Counted from the stretch's first letter, positions 44,621 to 53,246 are shown. The stretch is DNA of 64,000 nt from Polaribacter sp. WD7 (GCF_003335085.1 NZ_QPEJ01000018.1:558001-622000); one strand, 5' to 3'. Numbers and translations: made by a program. Notes: generated by a model not told the origin, from the letters alone.

Positions 44621-45262
44621 ATGGGAAAGATATCTCAAGGAATTTTAGGGGGTTTAAGTGGTAAAGTAGGCTCAATTATTGGTGGAAATTGGAAAGGAAT
44701 TGATTATATTAGAATCAAGCCTTCTAGTGTTGCAAACCCTAGAACACCAGGGCAAGTAAATCAAAGAAACAAGTTTAGTGCGACAATTGAGTTTTTGCAA
44801 CCAAACAAAGATTTTTTAAATGTAGGTTTTAAAGCTTTTGCGATAAAGAAAACTTCTTTTAATGCTGCAATGTCATATATCTTAGGTAATGCAATCACAG
44901 GTACTGCACCAAACTTTAATGTAGATTATTCATTAGCTTTATTGAGTAAAGGGAACTTAACTGCTCCTTTAAATGGTAGTGTAGATTTATCAACAGCTAA
45001 TCAAGTAACTTTTGATTGGGATGATAATTCATCAGATGGTAATGCAAGTACAACAGATAAATCTATGGTGTTGGCTTACAATCAATCAAAAAAAGAATCA
45101 ATTTACATTTTAGATGGAGCACAAAGAAGTGTTACTTCTCAGGTATTAATATTACCAACATCATACACAGGGGATACAATACAGCTATTTATGGCATTTG
45201 TTTCTGAAGATGGGAAAAAAGTATCAAATAGTGTTTATTTAGGTTCTGGTGCGGTGGCTTAG
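44621..45262 (+). CDS. DUF6266 family protein
   Basis: The 213-residue protein starts with the hallmark of DUF6266, MGKISQGILGGLSGKVGSII, then NWKGIDYIRIKPSSVANPRT, GQVNQRNKF and a beta-rich C-terminal half with an immunoglobulin-like feel (VTFDWDDNSS, SMVLAYNQSKKESIYILDGA). The function is unknown. Members occur on many Bacteroidota chromosomes, often in mobile regions. It is the last gene before the right attachment site and has its own terminator, so it is cargo or an end-associated gene of the island. Confidence 0.88.
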   Translation: MGKISQGILGGLSGKVGSIIGGNWKGIDYIRIKPSSVANPRTPGQVNQRNKFSATIEFLQPNKDFLNVGFKAFAIKKTSFNAAMSYILGNAITGTAPNFNVDYSLALLSKGNLTAPLNGSVDLSTANQVTFDWDDNSSDGNASTTDKSMVLAYNQSKKESIYILDGAQRSVTSQVLILPTSYTGDTIQLFMAFVSEDGKKVSNSVYLGSGAVA

Positions 45263-45287
45263 TAATTAAGAACAAAATAAATATTTT

Positions 45288-45318
45288 AAACCGTTGCATT
45301 AATTTGTAGCGGTTTTTT
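45288..45318 (+). terminator. Intrinsic terminator after the DUF6266 gene
   Basis: aaaccgttgc (45288-45297) pairs with gtagcggttt (45306-45315), using two G-U pairs, and is followed by a T run. Confidence 0.7.
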
Positions 45319-45319
45319 A

Positions 45320-45341
45320 TTAGCACCCTATTTAGCACCCT
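45320..45341. repeat. Right pair of integrase arm-type-like repeats
   Basis: ttagcaccct occurs at 45320-45329 and 45332-45341, two bases apart. The 22-bp unit differs from the left pair (34190-34211) at one base and has the same orientation. It lies 34 bp inside the right attachment repeat. Confidence 0.7.
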
Positions 45342-45350
45342 AAAAAGAAA

Positions 45351-45383
45351 AAACCCTATAAACATTACGTTTAAAGGGTTTTT
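45351..45383 (-). terminator. Terminator of tRNA-Phe supplied by the island
   Basis: aaaccct (45351-45357) pairs with agggttt (45375-45381), with extra pairing inside (aaac/gttt), and on the minus strand is followed by a T run. The agggttt arm overlaps the attachment repeat, while the other arm belongs to the element. Confidence 0.65.
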
Positions 45384-45398
45384 AAGTGGTACCTCCAG
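45376..45398. repeat. Right attachment site of the island (23-bp direct repeat)
   Basis: This is identical to 34040-34062. Bases 45387-45398 are the last 12 of tRNA-Phe, so integration left the tRNA gene intact on this side. Confidence 0.9.
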
Positions 45399-45459
45399 GA
45401 ATCGAACCAGGGACACAAGGATTTTCAGTCCTTTGCTCTACCAACTGAGCTAAGGTACC
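45387..45459 (-). tRNA. tRNA-Phe (anticodon GAA)
   Basis: On the minus strand a 73-nt cloverleaf reads GGTACCT ... AGGTACC plus discriminator A, with D arm TAGCTCAGTTGGTAGAGC, anticodon loop CTGAAAA (GAA) and T arm TTCGATTC. CCA is not encoded. A -7 element (TATATTTG, minus strand, 45476-45483) lies 16 nt upstream. The 3' end is the integration target of the island. Confidence 0.97.
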
Positions 45460-45475
45460 ATTGCCTTAGCGGATG

Positions 45476-45483
45476 CAAATATA
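45476..45483 (-). promoter_or_regulatory. -7 promoter element of tRNA-Phe
   Basis: TATATTTG on the minus strand, extended to the 13-mer tatatttgcatcc (45471-45483) that also precedes tRNA-Leu. The start of transcription would lie just before the tRNA. Confidence 0.55.
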
Positions 45484-45558
45484 ATATGTTTTTTTACATC
45501 TGCTAAATAAATTTTAAAAAAATGTGTTGTATTTTTGAAATTCACCTGAAAATAAGAA

Positions 45559-46287
45559 ATGAATTTAATTATAGATATAGGTAATACAAGAGTTAAGACT
45601 GCTGTTTTTGAAGGGACTAAGGTTGTAGAGGTTTTTATTTTTAAGAAAAGAAGTAGTATCTCTGAATTAAAAAAAATTAAAGAAAAATATTCAATTTCTC
45701 ATGCAATATTATCAAGTGTTTCTAAAATATCAGAAATAAAGAAGAAAAAAATGGAGGAATTTCTAAATGTTGTTTCATTAACAGCGCTTACAAAAGTTCC
45801 TTTTTTTAATCTTTATAAAACACCAAATACGCTTGGAGTTGATAGAATAGCTTTGGTAGCTAATGCTGTTGTAAAATTTTCTAACAAAAACGTTTTAATT
45901 ATTGATGCAGGAACTTGTATTACTTATGATTTTGTAAACAGTAATAAAGAATATTTAGGAGGTGCAATATCTCCTGGAGTTGAGATGAGGTTTAAATCGT
46001 TGCATGCATTTACATCAAAACTACCCAAATTAAATGCAGAAGTGTTACATAATATTACAGGAGCAAGTACACAAGAAAGTATAAATTCTGGCGTTGTTAA
46101 TGGTATAATCCAAGAAATTGAAGGAGTAATTAATCAATATCAAAATAAATATTTGGATTTAACAGTAGTTTTAACAGGGGGGGATACAAATTTCTTGTCA
46201 AAACAATTAAAAAGTAGCATATTTGCCAATCAAAATTTTCTCCTTGAAGGATTAAATGAAATATTGATATTTAACAAAGACAAATGA
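45559..46287 (+). CDS. coaX: Type III pantothenate kinase
   Basis: The 242-residue ASKHA-fold enzyme phosphorylates pantothenate in coenzyme A synthesis. It shows LIIDIGNTRVKTAVFEG (phosphate 1), LGVDRIALVANAV with the conserved Asp, IIDAGTCITYDFV (phosphate 2), LGGAISPGVEMR and VVLTGGDTNFL. A -7 element (TATTTTTG, 45530-45537) lies 21 nt before the ATG. Its end overlaps the next gene by 4 nt, starting an operon of envelope genes. Confidence 0.96.
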   Translation: MNLIIDIGNTRVKTAVFEGTKVVEVFIFKKRSSISELKKIKEKYSISHAILSSVSKISEIKKKKMEEFLNVVSLTALTKVPFFNLYKTPNTLGVDRIALVANAVVKFSNKNVLIIDAGTCITYDFVNSNKEYLGGAISPGVEMRFKSLHAFTSKLPKLNAEVLHNITGASTQESINSGVVNGIIQEIEGVINQYQNKYLDLTVVLTGGDTNFLSKQLKSSIFANQNFLLEGLNEILIFNKDK

Positions 46288-47576
46288 TTAAGAAACTAGT
46301 TTCAGTATTTTTTCTGTTAACTTTTGTAACCCTATCAGCTCAAAGAAATAGTACATCATCACCATATTCTTTTTTTGGTTTAGGAGAACAATTTAGTCCT
46401 AGAACAATAGAGCAAAGTGCTATGGGTGGTATAGGAGTAGCATTTAATCATTACAAATACTTAAATTTTACCAATCCAGCTGCAATTGCAGAAATAAGGT
46501 ATACCACATATACCTTTGGAGTTTTAAATACAAATTTGACAATAAAAGATGTTAATACCTCTCAGTCAGGAAACGCAACTAATTTAAGTTATTTTGCATT
46601 GGCTTTTCCAATAGGGAAAAAAGCAGGTGCATCACTAGGTATTCAGCCTGTTTCTTCTGTAGGTTATGGTTTAAATAATACTGTTTTAGATGCAGATGGC
46701 AACTTTGCAGAATTTAGTTCTTTTTCTGGAAATGGTGGAGTTAGTAGGGTATACGGAACTTTTGGTTTAAAATTGTTTAAAGAATTATCTATAGGTGTAG
46801 AGGCAGAGTTTAGTTTTGGAAATACGGAAAATACAATTACAGAACAAAGAGCAAACGTAACATTGTTTACAGAATTTAATGAAGAAACACAAATAAGAGG
46901 TGGAGCAGTTAAGGTTGGAGCACAGTATAACAAAGAATTAAAAAATAAACTTAGAATATCGGCAGGAGCTTCTGCAAAATTAGGCAATGAACTAGATGTT
47001 ACTGGTAACGAGTATTTATATTCTGTAGGTTTCAATGGTAATGGAGTACGTGTATCTAGAGATACAATTTTAGATAATCCAGTAACAGGAAAATATACAT
47101 TGCCCTTAAAAATCACTTTGGGTGCTGGAGTAGGGAAATATGATAAATGGTACGTTGGCGTAGAGTATGAAAGTCAAGATGCCATACAAACGTTAGGTTT
47201 TTTAAACAATTCTAGTGCAGCTTTTAGATACGGAAACTCAAATAGATTATCTTTAGGAGGTTTTTATTTGCCTAAAATGAATTCAATTTCAAGTTACTGG
47301 GAAAGAGTTACATACAGAGCGGGTATTCGTTTAGAAAAAACTGGTTTACTTGTAGATGGTTCTGGCACTAATACAAACTTTACCCCTATAGATGACTTTG
47401 GCATATCTTTTGGTTTAGGTATACCATTGAAACAATTGTCTACCTTAAATATGGGCTTAGAATACGGAGTAAGAGGAACAACCGACAATAATTTAATACA
47501 AGAAAATTATTTTAATTTTAGATTAGGATTATCTCTTACAGATGTCAATTGGTTCAAAAAAAGAAAAATAGATTAA
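46284..47576 (+). CDS. Outer-membrane beta-barrel protein (FadL/porin-like)
   Basis: The 430-residue product has a signal peptide (KLVSVFFLLTFVTLSAQR) and a mature part starting SPYSFFGLGEQF, then AMGGIGVAFNHYKYLNFTNPAA, which resembles the start of FadL/OmpP1-type barrels, followed by many alternating strands rich in Gly and aromatic residues. It probably forms an outer-membrane channel or scaffold. The substrate is unknown. It overlaps coaX by 4 nt and precedes a TPR gene. Confidence 0.8.
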   Translation: MIKKLVSVFFLLTFVTLSAQRNSTSSPYSFFGLGEQFSPRTIEQSAMGGIGVAFNHYKYLNFTNPAAIAEIRYTTYTFGVLNTNLTIKDVNTSQSGNATNLSYFALAFPIGKKAGASLGIQPVSSVGYGLNNTVLDADGNFAEFSSFSGNGGVSRVYGTFGLKLFKELSIGVEAEFSFGNTENTITEQRANVTLFTEFNEETQIRGGAVKVGAQYNKELKNKLRISAGASAKLGNELDVTGNEYLYSVGFNGNGVRVSRDTILDNPVTGKYTLPLKITLGAGVGKYDKWYVGVEYESQDAIQTLGFLNNSSAAFRYGNSNRLSLGGFYLPKMNSISSYWERVTYRAGIRLEKTGLLVDGSGTNTNFTPIDDFGISFGLGIPLKQLSTLNMGLEYGVRGTTDNNLIQENYFNFRLGLSLTDVNWFKKRKID

Positions 47577-47591
47577 CAAAATAACAAAGAA

Positions 47592-48929
47592 ATGAAGAAA
47601 ATTACGTTTTTATTAGCTGTGTCTTTAATGATTATTTCAGTAAAAACAAATGCTCAGGAAAATTCAGAAAGAGAATGTACTATAAAGTACAATCTTTTTA
47701 AGGGAGATTTTAAATCAAAAAAGTACGATGATGCCTACACCAATTGGATATATTTAATGGATAATTGCCAAGATTTATCTGTAAATATCTATAAATATGG
47801 AGCAACATTAGCAGAAGATGTAAAGAAAAATCCTGAATTAGCTAAAAGAGTATATGAACAAAGATTAAAGTTTTACCCTAAAGATAATCCAGCAAAAGTA
47901 CATAGTGATTATGCGTCATATTTGTTGGCTAATAAGTTAGCTACAGATGATGAGATTTTTAGTATTTTAGAAAAAGGATACAAGATAGATCCTACAAAAA
48001 TGGGTGTTAAAAACTTATATATCTATTTTCAAGGAGTAACTGATAGAAATAAAGATACCAACCCTCAAAGAGTTTTTGATACATACGATGACGTATTAGA
48101 AAACGTAAATAAAAAATTAGAAGGTTATGCTGCAAATTTAAAGAATCTTACCGCAGACTCTACAAAAGTATTGTCTAAAAGAGAAAAAAGTTTGGTTAGA
48201 GCTTATTCTATAAACTCAAAGGCTTTAGGAACTGTAGAAGGCGGATTAGATGCTATCATATCTGAAATAGCAACTTGTGAAAGATTAGTGCCTTTATATC
48301 AAAGAGACTTCGAATCTAATAAAGAAAATGCGCAATGGCTAAAAAGAGCGGTTTCTAGAATGTTTAATAAAGGTTGTCAAACAGATCCTTTGTTTGAGAA
48401 ATTAGCTAGAGCTTTTGCAGAAGCTTCTCCATCGCCAGAAGCATATGCATTTTTAGCAAACGTTTTAGAAGACAACGGAGATACTTCTGGAGCAAATGAA
48501 ATGAGACAAAAATCTTTTGATTTGGAAACAGATCCTTTAAAGAAAGCAAAATACAAACTAAAATTTGCACAAGCAGCAAAAGATAGAGGTCAGTTAAGTA
48601 AGGCAAGAAGTTTAGCTAGAGAAGCAATAAACTATAACCCAAGTTTCGGTAAAGCGTATTTGTTTATTGCAAGATTATATCAATCTAGTGTAAACAATTG
48701 TGGTACTAGCGAATTTGAAAAAAGAATGGTTTATGTAGCTGCTTTAAATAAAGCACAAAAAGCTGCATCTGTAGATCCTAGTATTTCAGGTGTTGCAAGA
48801 AAATATATTGCAAGCTACAGAGCTAATGTACCAAGTAAAAAAGTTATTTTTACAGCTGGTGTTGCACCAGGAAGTTCTTATACAATTAAATGTTGGATAG
48901 GAGAAACTGTAAAAGTGCCATCAAAATAG
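47592..48929 (+). CDS. Exported TPR protein
   Basis: The 445-residue protein has a signal peptide (FLLAVSLMIISVKTNAQEN) and tetratricopeptide-like helices throughout; clear units include PSPEAYAFLANVLEDNGDTS and KARSLAREAINYNPSFGKAY. The C-terminus ends with a conserved ISGVARKYIASYRANVPSKK segment. TPRs bind partner proteins, so it may serve outer-membrane assembly with its neighbours. It lies 15 bp after the barrel gene and 4 bp before lptC. Confidence 0.85.
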   Translation: MKKITFLLAVSLMIISVKTNAQENSERECTIKYNLFKGDFKSKKYDDAYTNWIYLMDNCQDLSVNIYKYGATLAEDVKKNPELAKRVYEQRLKFYPKDNPAKVHSDYASYLLANKLATDDEIFSILEKGYKIDPTKMGVKNLYIYFQGVTDRNKDTNPQRVFDTYDDVLENVNKKLEGYAANLKNLTADSTKVLSKREKSLVRAYSINSKALGTVEGGLDAIISEIATCERLVPLYQRDFESNKENAQWLKRAVSRMFNKGCQTDPLFEKLARAFAEASPSPEAYAFLANVLEDNGDTSGANEMRQKSFDLETDPLKKAKYKLKFAQAAKDRGQLSKARSLAREAINYNPSFGKAYLFIARLYQSSVNNCGTSEFEKRMVYVAALNKAQKAASVDPSISGVARKYIASYRANVPSKKVIFTAGVAPGSSYTIKCWIGETVKVPSK

Positions 48930-48933
48930 GTTT

Positions 48934-49494
48934 TTGAAATTTTTTAAAATAATATCAATCAAAAGCATTACTGTAATTATAGTTGCAGTAATGCTTTTTT
49001 CTTGCTCTAACAATACACAAGAGGTTAAAGATTTTTTGGCTAGCAAAAATTTACCAATTGGCATTGCAAAAGATGCATTTCATGTTTATAAAGATTCAGG
49101 AAGAATAACGTCAAAGTTAATTACTCCGCTATTGCACGATTTTAGTAATAGAAAAGAACATCCTTATAATGAATTTCCTAAAGGAGTAAAAATCATCAAT
49201 TTTGAAGGTAAAGATTCTGTTACCATAACAGGCAATTATGCACTTACTTATTCTAAAACTTTAGTATCAGAAATTAAAGGAGAAGTAGTTGTTTATAATC
49301 ATACAGAACAATCAACATTAAAAACAGAGCAATTATTCTGGGATCAGAATACAAATTACTTCTTTTCTGAAAAACCATTTGCATTATTAACACAAACAGA
49401 TTCTATTTATGGTATTGGGTTTGAATGTAAAGAAGATTTAACAGAACATTTGGCTAAAAAAACAACAGGAAAATTAGAAACAATAGAGAATTAA
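48934..49494 (+). CDS. lptC: LPS export protein LptC
   Basis: The 186-residue protein starts at TTG and has an N-terminal membrane anchor (ITVIIVAVMLFSCSNNTQEV) that also looks like a lipobox. The rest is an LptC-type beta-jellyroll with DFSNRKEHPYNEFPKGVKII, GNYALTYSKTLVSEIKGEVV and the end motif SIYGIGFECKEDLTEH, as in Bacteroidota LptC. It carries LPS from the inner-membrane complex to LptA. Position in an envelope operon agrees. Confidence 0.88.
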   Translation: MKFFKIISIKSITVIIVAVMLFSCSNNTQEVKDFLASKNLPIGIAKDAFHVYKDSGRITSKLITPLLHDFSNRKEHPYNEFPKGVKIINFEGKDSVTITGNYALTYSKTLVSEIKGEVVVYNHTEQSTLKTEQLFWDQNTNYFFSEKPFALLTQTDSIYGIGFECKEDLTEHLAKKTTGKLETIEN

Positions 49495-49498
49495 AAAG

Positions 49499-49696
49499 AT
49501 GAACAAAATTTGGAAATTTTTTCAGTATGGTTACGTAGTAATAGCAATTTTCTTCTTAGTTGATGCAATTTCTAACTTTGGATCAAACAATAGTAGAGCT
49601 ATTTTATCATTACTATTTTTTGTTTTTATTATCTTAGTTTTTTTCTTTAAAAGACATTTTAGAAAAAAAGTAGAAAAAAGAAATAACCAACAATAA
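49499..49696 (+). CDS. Small two-span membrane protein
   Basis: The 65-residue product has two hydrophobic helices (YGYVVIAIFFLVDAIS and ILSLLFFVFIILVFFF) joined by a short Asn-rich turn, and a basic tail (KRHFRKKVEKRNN). It begins 4 nt after lptC and ends 14 nt before the CNNM gene. I recall similar small proteins in this spot in other Flavobacteriaceae; no function is known. Confidence 0.7.
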   Translation: MNKIWKFFQYGYVVIAIFFLVDAISNFGSNNSRAILSLLFFVFIILVFFFKRHFRKKVEKRNNQQ

Positions 49697-49710
49697 ACGT
49701 CATCTGTTTT

Positions 49711-50976
49711 ATGGAGATTGAAGTTATTATCATATTGAGTTCAATTATCCTGTCTGCCTTTTTTTCAGGTATGGAAATAGCATTTGTTTCTGCTAATAAA
49801 CTGCACATAGAGCTAGAAAAGAAAAGAGACGGTTTTATTCCAGAAATATTAAATAAAATTACACAAAAATCATCAAAATTTATCACCACAATGTTGGTGG
49901 GTAATAATATTTCTTTGGTAATTTACAGTTATTATATGGGAGATTTTTTAGTGGGTATTCTTCCTCTAAAAGAGTATAATGATTTTTCTGTTCTCCTCAT
50001 TCAAACCATTATCTCTACAATTCTAATTCTTGTAACTGCAGAGTTTTTACCAAAAGCAATTTTTAGGATCTATGCCAATGAAGTACTTAAAATTTTTGCC
50101 TTACCAGCGTATTTTTTTTATGTAATCTTTCACTTTTTTTCTGAATTAATTACCATTATTTCAGATTTTTTATTGCGTGTTTTTTTTAAGACAGATGCAG
50201 ATGAACATCAAACGGAATTTAGTAAAGAAGAATTAGGGAATTATATTACAGAACAATTAGAAACAGGAAATGAGGGTGACGAATTGGATTCTGAAATTCA
50301 AATTTTTCAAAATGCACTCGAATTCCATAATGTAAAAGCAAGAGAGGTTATGGTACCAAGAACAGAAATTGTTGCCGTAGAGATTCATGAAAAAGTAAGT
50401 AATTTAAGAAACATTTTTATAGATACAGGATTGTCTAAAGTACTTGTTTATAAAACATCATTAGATGATGTTATTGGGTATGTTAATGCGTTTGAACTGT
50501 TTAAAAAACCTAAGACAATTAAATCTATTTTACTTCCTATAGAATTGGTGCCAGAATCTATGATGATTAATGATGTTTTAAACAGTTTAATGAAAAAACG
50601 AAAAAGTGTAGCTGTTGTTGTTGATGAATATGGAGGTACATCAGGCATGATTACTGTAGAAGATATTGTGGAAGAACTTTTTGGAGAAATTGAAGACGAA
50701 CATGATACTCAAGAATTTCTCGAGAAAAAGATTGGAGAAGATACTTTTGATTTTTCTGCTAGATTAGAGGTAGATTATTTGAATGAAGAATATGGCTTAA
50801 ACCTGCCAAAATCTGAAGCATATGAGACCTTAGGAGGTTTTATCATAGAACATACAGAAAATATCCCAGAAAAGGACGAGGTAGTTCATATAGAGAGTTT
50901 TCAAATCACTATTTTAAAAATGAGTAGTGCTAGAATAGAAGAGGTTCGTATAAAAATTACGAGCAATGAAGATTAA
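49711..50976 (+). CDS. CNNM/CorC-type membrane protein (hemolysin family)
   Basis: The 421-residue protein has a DUF21/CNNM membrane domain (about 1-180; SGMEIAFVSANKLHIELEKK), a CBS pair (about 205-325; VMVPRTEIVAV, VVDEYGGTSGMITVEDIVEE) and a CorC_HlyC C-terminal domain (about 345-420). Family members move or sense Mg2+ and other divalent cations. The name hemolysin is historic. It lies in the lptC operon and precedes ppiD by about 120 bp. Confidence 0.92.
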   Translation: MEIEVIIILSSIILSAFFSGMEIAFVSANKLHIELEKKRDGFIPEILNKITQKSSKFITTMLVGNNISLVIYSYYMGDFLVGILPLKEYNDFSVLLIQTIISTILILVTAEFLPKAIFRIYANEVLKIFALPAYFFYVIFHFFSELITIISDFLLRVFFKTDADEHQTEFSKEELGNYITEQLETGNEGDELDSEIQIFQNALEFHNVKAREVMVPRTEIVAVEIHEKVSNLRNIFIDTGLSKVLVYKTSLDDVIGYVNAFELFKKPKTIKSILLPIELVPESMMINDVLNSLMKKRKSVAVVVDEYGGTSGMITVEDIVEELFGEIEDEHDTQEFLEKKIGEDTFDFSARLEVDYLNEEYGLNLPKSEAYETLGGFIIEHTENIPEKDEVVHIESFQITILKMSSARIEEVRIKITSNED

Positions 50977-51041
50977 CTTTGTCTAGGTTTTACAACTCTT
51001 TCTATACCATACAAATGGCATGTTAATATGTTAAAAATCGG

Positions 51042-51072
51042 TTGCAATATTAAAAGCCAAATCGTATATTCG
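51042..51072 (+). promoter_or_regulatory. Promoter upstream of ppiD
   Basis: TTG at 51042-51044, a 20-nt spacer and TATATTCG at 51065-51072 fit the Bacteroidota promoter except for one T-to-C change. It ends 25 nt before the ATG at 51098. Confidence 0.5.
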
Positions 51073-51097
51073 CCAACCGAATTTAAATTAATGACGT

Positions 51098-53188
51098 ATG
51101 GCAATTTTATCGAAAATTAGAGAACGCTCAATGTTCTTAATCATAATAATAGGTTTAGCACTTTTTGCTTTTGTGTTAGATCCATCTACATTAGGAGATT
51201 TTTTCAACTCAAATAAAGTAAACGAAGTTGGTGTTATCAATGGAGAGTCTATATCTAGACAAGAGTATGTGCAAGAATTAGAAGAGTACAAGCAAAGAGT
51301 AGGAAGCAGAGTTTCAGAAATGCAAGCTTCTAAATCTGTTTGGGATAATATTGTAAGAAAAAAGATTTATCAAAACCAATTGTCAGAAGCAGGAATTTCT
51401 GTTGGTGAAGCAGATGTTTGGAATGAAATTATAAATGCACCATCAGTAAAAAATAATCCCCAATTTCAAAATGAAGGAGGTTTGTTTGATGAAGCAAAAT
51501 TTAAACAGTTTTTAGCAGATACAAAAGAAAATAATGATCAAATGTGGAGAGCTTGGTCTAACTACATGAATCAAATTAGAGACAATTCAGAAAGAAATAC
51601 TTACAATAATCTAGTTACTGCTGGTCTTGGAGCGTCTTTAAAAGAAGGTGAGTTTCAGTACATGATAGATAATACTAAAATGAACACACAGTTTGTATAT
51701 GTACCGTATACTTCTGTTGCAGATAGTCTTATAAAAATTAATAAATCAGAAATTGCATCATATATTAAGAATCATGAATCTGAATTTAAAGTAGAAGCAT
51801 CTAGAGATATTTCTTACGTAAAGTTTGATATTACTGCTACACCAGAAGACGAAAAAGCTATTCAAGATGATGTTGCTTTATTGACTGAAGATTTTAAAAC
51901 AGCATCTAATAATGCTGAGTTTTTAAATCAAAATGATTCAGATATTAATTTAGATGAAAATTTCAAATATGAAAATCAGATTAATACAAATATAGCTCCT
52001 GCTATTATTAAAGGTTCACAAGGAGAAGTTTTTGGACCTTATAAAGATGATAATTTTATAAAAATCACAAAAATAACAGAGGTTGCTCAATTGCCAGATT
52101 CTGTAAAGGCAAGTCATATCTTAATTCCTTTCCTGGGTTCTCAAAGAGCAACTCCAGATGTAACAAGAACAGAGGAAGAAGCTAAAAAAATGGCAGATAG
52201 TATTTTAAAAGTAGTTAAAAGAAATAGAAGCAAATTTGGAAAAATAGCTCAAGATTTATCTTCAGATAAAGGTTCTGCAGCAAAAGAAGGAGATTTAGGA
52301 TGGTTTACTTATAATAGAATGACGCCAGAGTTTAGAGATTTTGTTTTTGAAGGCAGTAAAAGAGATATAGATGTTGTAAAGACACCTTTTGGATATCATG
52401 TTATTAAAATAGATGACCAAAAAAACAAACAAACCGTTGTAAAACTAGCTACATTTGGAAAAAAAATTGTTCCATCAGAAGCAACAGAAAATGCTGTTTT
52501 TCAAAAGGCAGAGCAATTTGCATTAGCTTTATCTAAAGATAATGATTTTTCTGAAGCAGCAAAAGAGAATAATTATTCTATAAAACCAGCTGTTGGTTTA
52601 AAAGCTTTAGATGAAAATGTTCCAGGTTTAGGAAACCAAAGGCAAATAGTTTCTTGGGCATTTGAAAAAGATGCAAAAGTTGGTGCATTTAAAAGGTTTG
52701 ATTTAGAAGGTAGCCACGTTGTTACTTTTGTTAATGCAATAACACCAAAAGGTTTAATGTCTGTAGAAAAAGCAACTTCTAGAGTAAAACCAATTTTGGT
52801 AATAGAGAAAAAAGCAGCGTTGTTATCAGAAAAATTCAACGCATCAACTTTGGCAGATATTGCTAAAGAGAATAATGTAACTGTTAGAAATGCAAATGGT
52901 GTCAACTTAAAAAGTCCAACTTTGTCAGGAGCAGGTTCAGAACCTAAAGTTGTTGGCGCAATGTACAACGCAGAATTAAATAAAGTTTATAAAAATATTG
53001 AAGGAGATAGAGGTGTTTATGCTTTTTCTGTAGTTAAAAGAGAGCTTCCAACAGCACTACCCAACTATGAAACAAATAGGAAGAATATAGCTCAAGAAAG
53101 AAAAAGAAAGACATATGCAATGTATGAAGCTATAAAAAAAGCAGCAGATGTAGAAGATAATAGATCTTTTATGTATTCTGGAAACTAG
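51098..53188 (+). CDS. Periplasmic folding chaperone/peptidyl-prolyl isomerase PpiD-like
   Basis: The 696-residue protein has an N-terminal membrane anchor (MFLIIIIGLALFAFVLDPST), a SurA-N-like chaperone part (about 35-330; GVINGESISRQEYVQELEEY) and a parvulin PpiC domain (about 340-450; VKASHILIPFLGSQ, KEGDLGWFTYNRM, VVKTPFGYHVIKIDDQ). A second, degenerate parvulin-like region may lie near 500-600. It helps outer-membrane and secreted proteins fold at the inner-membrane surface. A strong terminator follows. Confidence 0.92.
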   Translation: MAILSKIRERSMFLIIIIGLALFAFVLDPSTLGDFFNSNKVNEVGVINGESISRQEYVQELEEYKQRVGSRVSEMQASKSVWDNIVRKKIYQNQLSEAGISVGEADVWNEIINAPSVKNNPQFQNEGGLFDEAKFKQFLADTKENNDQMWRAWSNYMNQIRDNSERNTYNNLVTAGLGASLKEGEFQYMIDNTKMNTQFVYVPYTSVADSLIKINKSEIASYIKNHESEFKVEASRDISYVKFDITATPEDEKAIQDDVALLTEDFKTASNNAEFLNQNDSDINLDENFKYENQINTNIAPAIIKGSQGEVFGPYKDDNFIKITKITEVAQLPDSVKASHILIPFLGSQRATPDVTRTEEEAKKMADSILKVVKRNRSKFGKIAQDLSSDKGSAAKEGDLGWFTYNRMTPEFRDFVFEGSKRDIDVVKTPFGYHVIKIDDQKNKQTVVKLATFGKKIVPSEATENAVFQKAEQFALALSKDNDFSEAAKENNYSIKPAVGLKALDENVPGLGNQRQIVSWAFEKDAKVGAFKRFDLEGSHVVTFVNAITPKGLMSVEKATSRVKPILVIEKKAALLSEKFNASTLADIAKENNVTVRNANGVNLKSPTLSGAGSEPKVVGAMYNAELNKVYKNIEGDRGVYAFSVVKRELPTALPNYETNRKNIAQERKRKTYAMYEAIKKAADVEDNRSFMYSGN

Positions 53189-53208
53189 TAATTATAAACT
53201 ATAGACAT

Positions 53209-53246
53209 AAAAAAATCCGTTCAACGTCAATTGAACGGATTTTTTT
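53209..53246. terminator. Bidirectional terminator between ppiD and rho
   Basis: A perfect 16-bp stem (aaaaaaatccgttcaa with its complement) around a 6-nt loop has a T run on both strands. It serves both convergent genes. Confidence 0.92.

Larger units (their letters stand above)
34040..45398. mobile_element. Integrated genomic island in tRNA-Phe carrying restriction-modification and toxin-like genes
   Basis: The 11.3-kb element lies between 23-bp direct repeats, the right one being the 3' end of tRNA-Phe(GAA). A tyrosine integrase gene starts 181 bp inside the left end and two excisionase-like HTH genes follow. Twin 10-bp repeats (ttagcaccct) occur near both ends. No conjugation, relaxase, capsid or terminase gene is present, so it is neither a prophage nor a complete ICE. 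It may depend on a helper or may move only by integrase action. All genes read on the plus strand. Confidence 0.9.

Noticed and set aside
34040..45398. Prophage or conjugative element
   Set aside because: No capsid, portal, terminase, relaxase or Tra genes were found. Only integration functions and cargo are visible.
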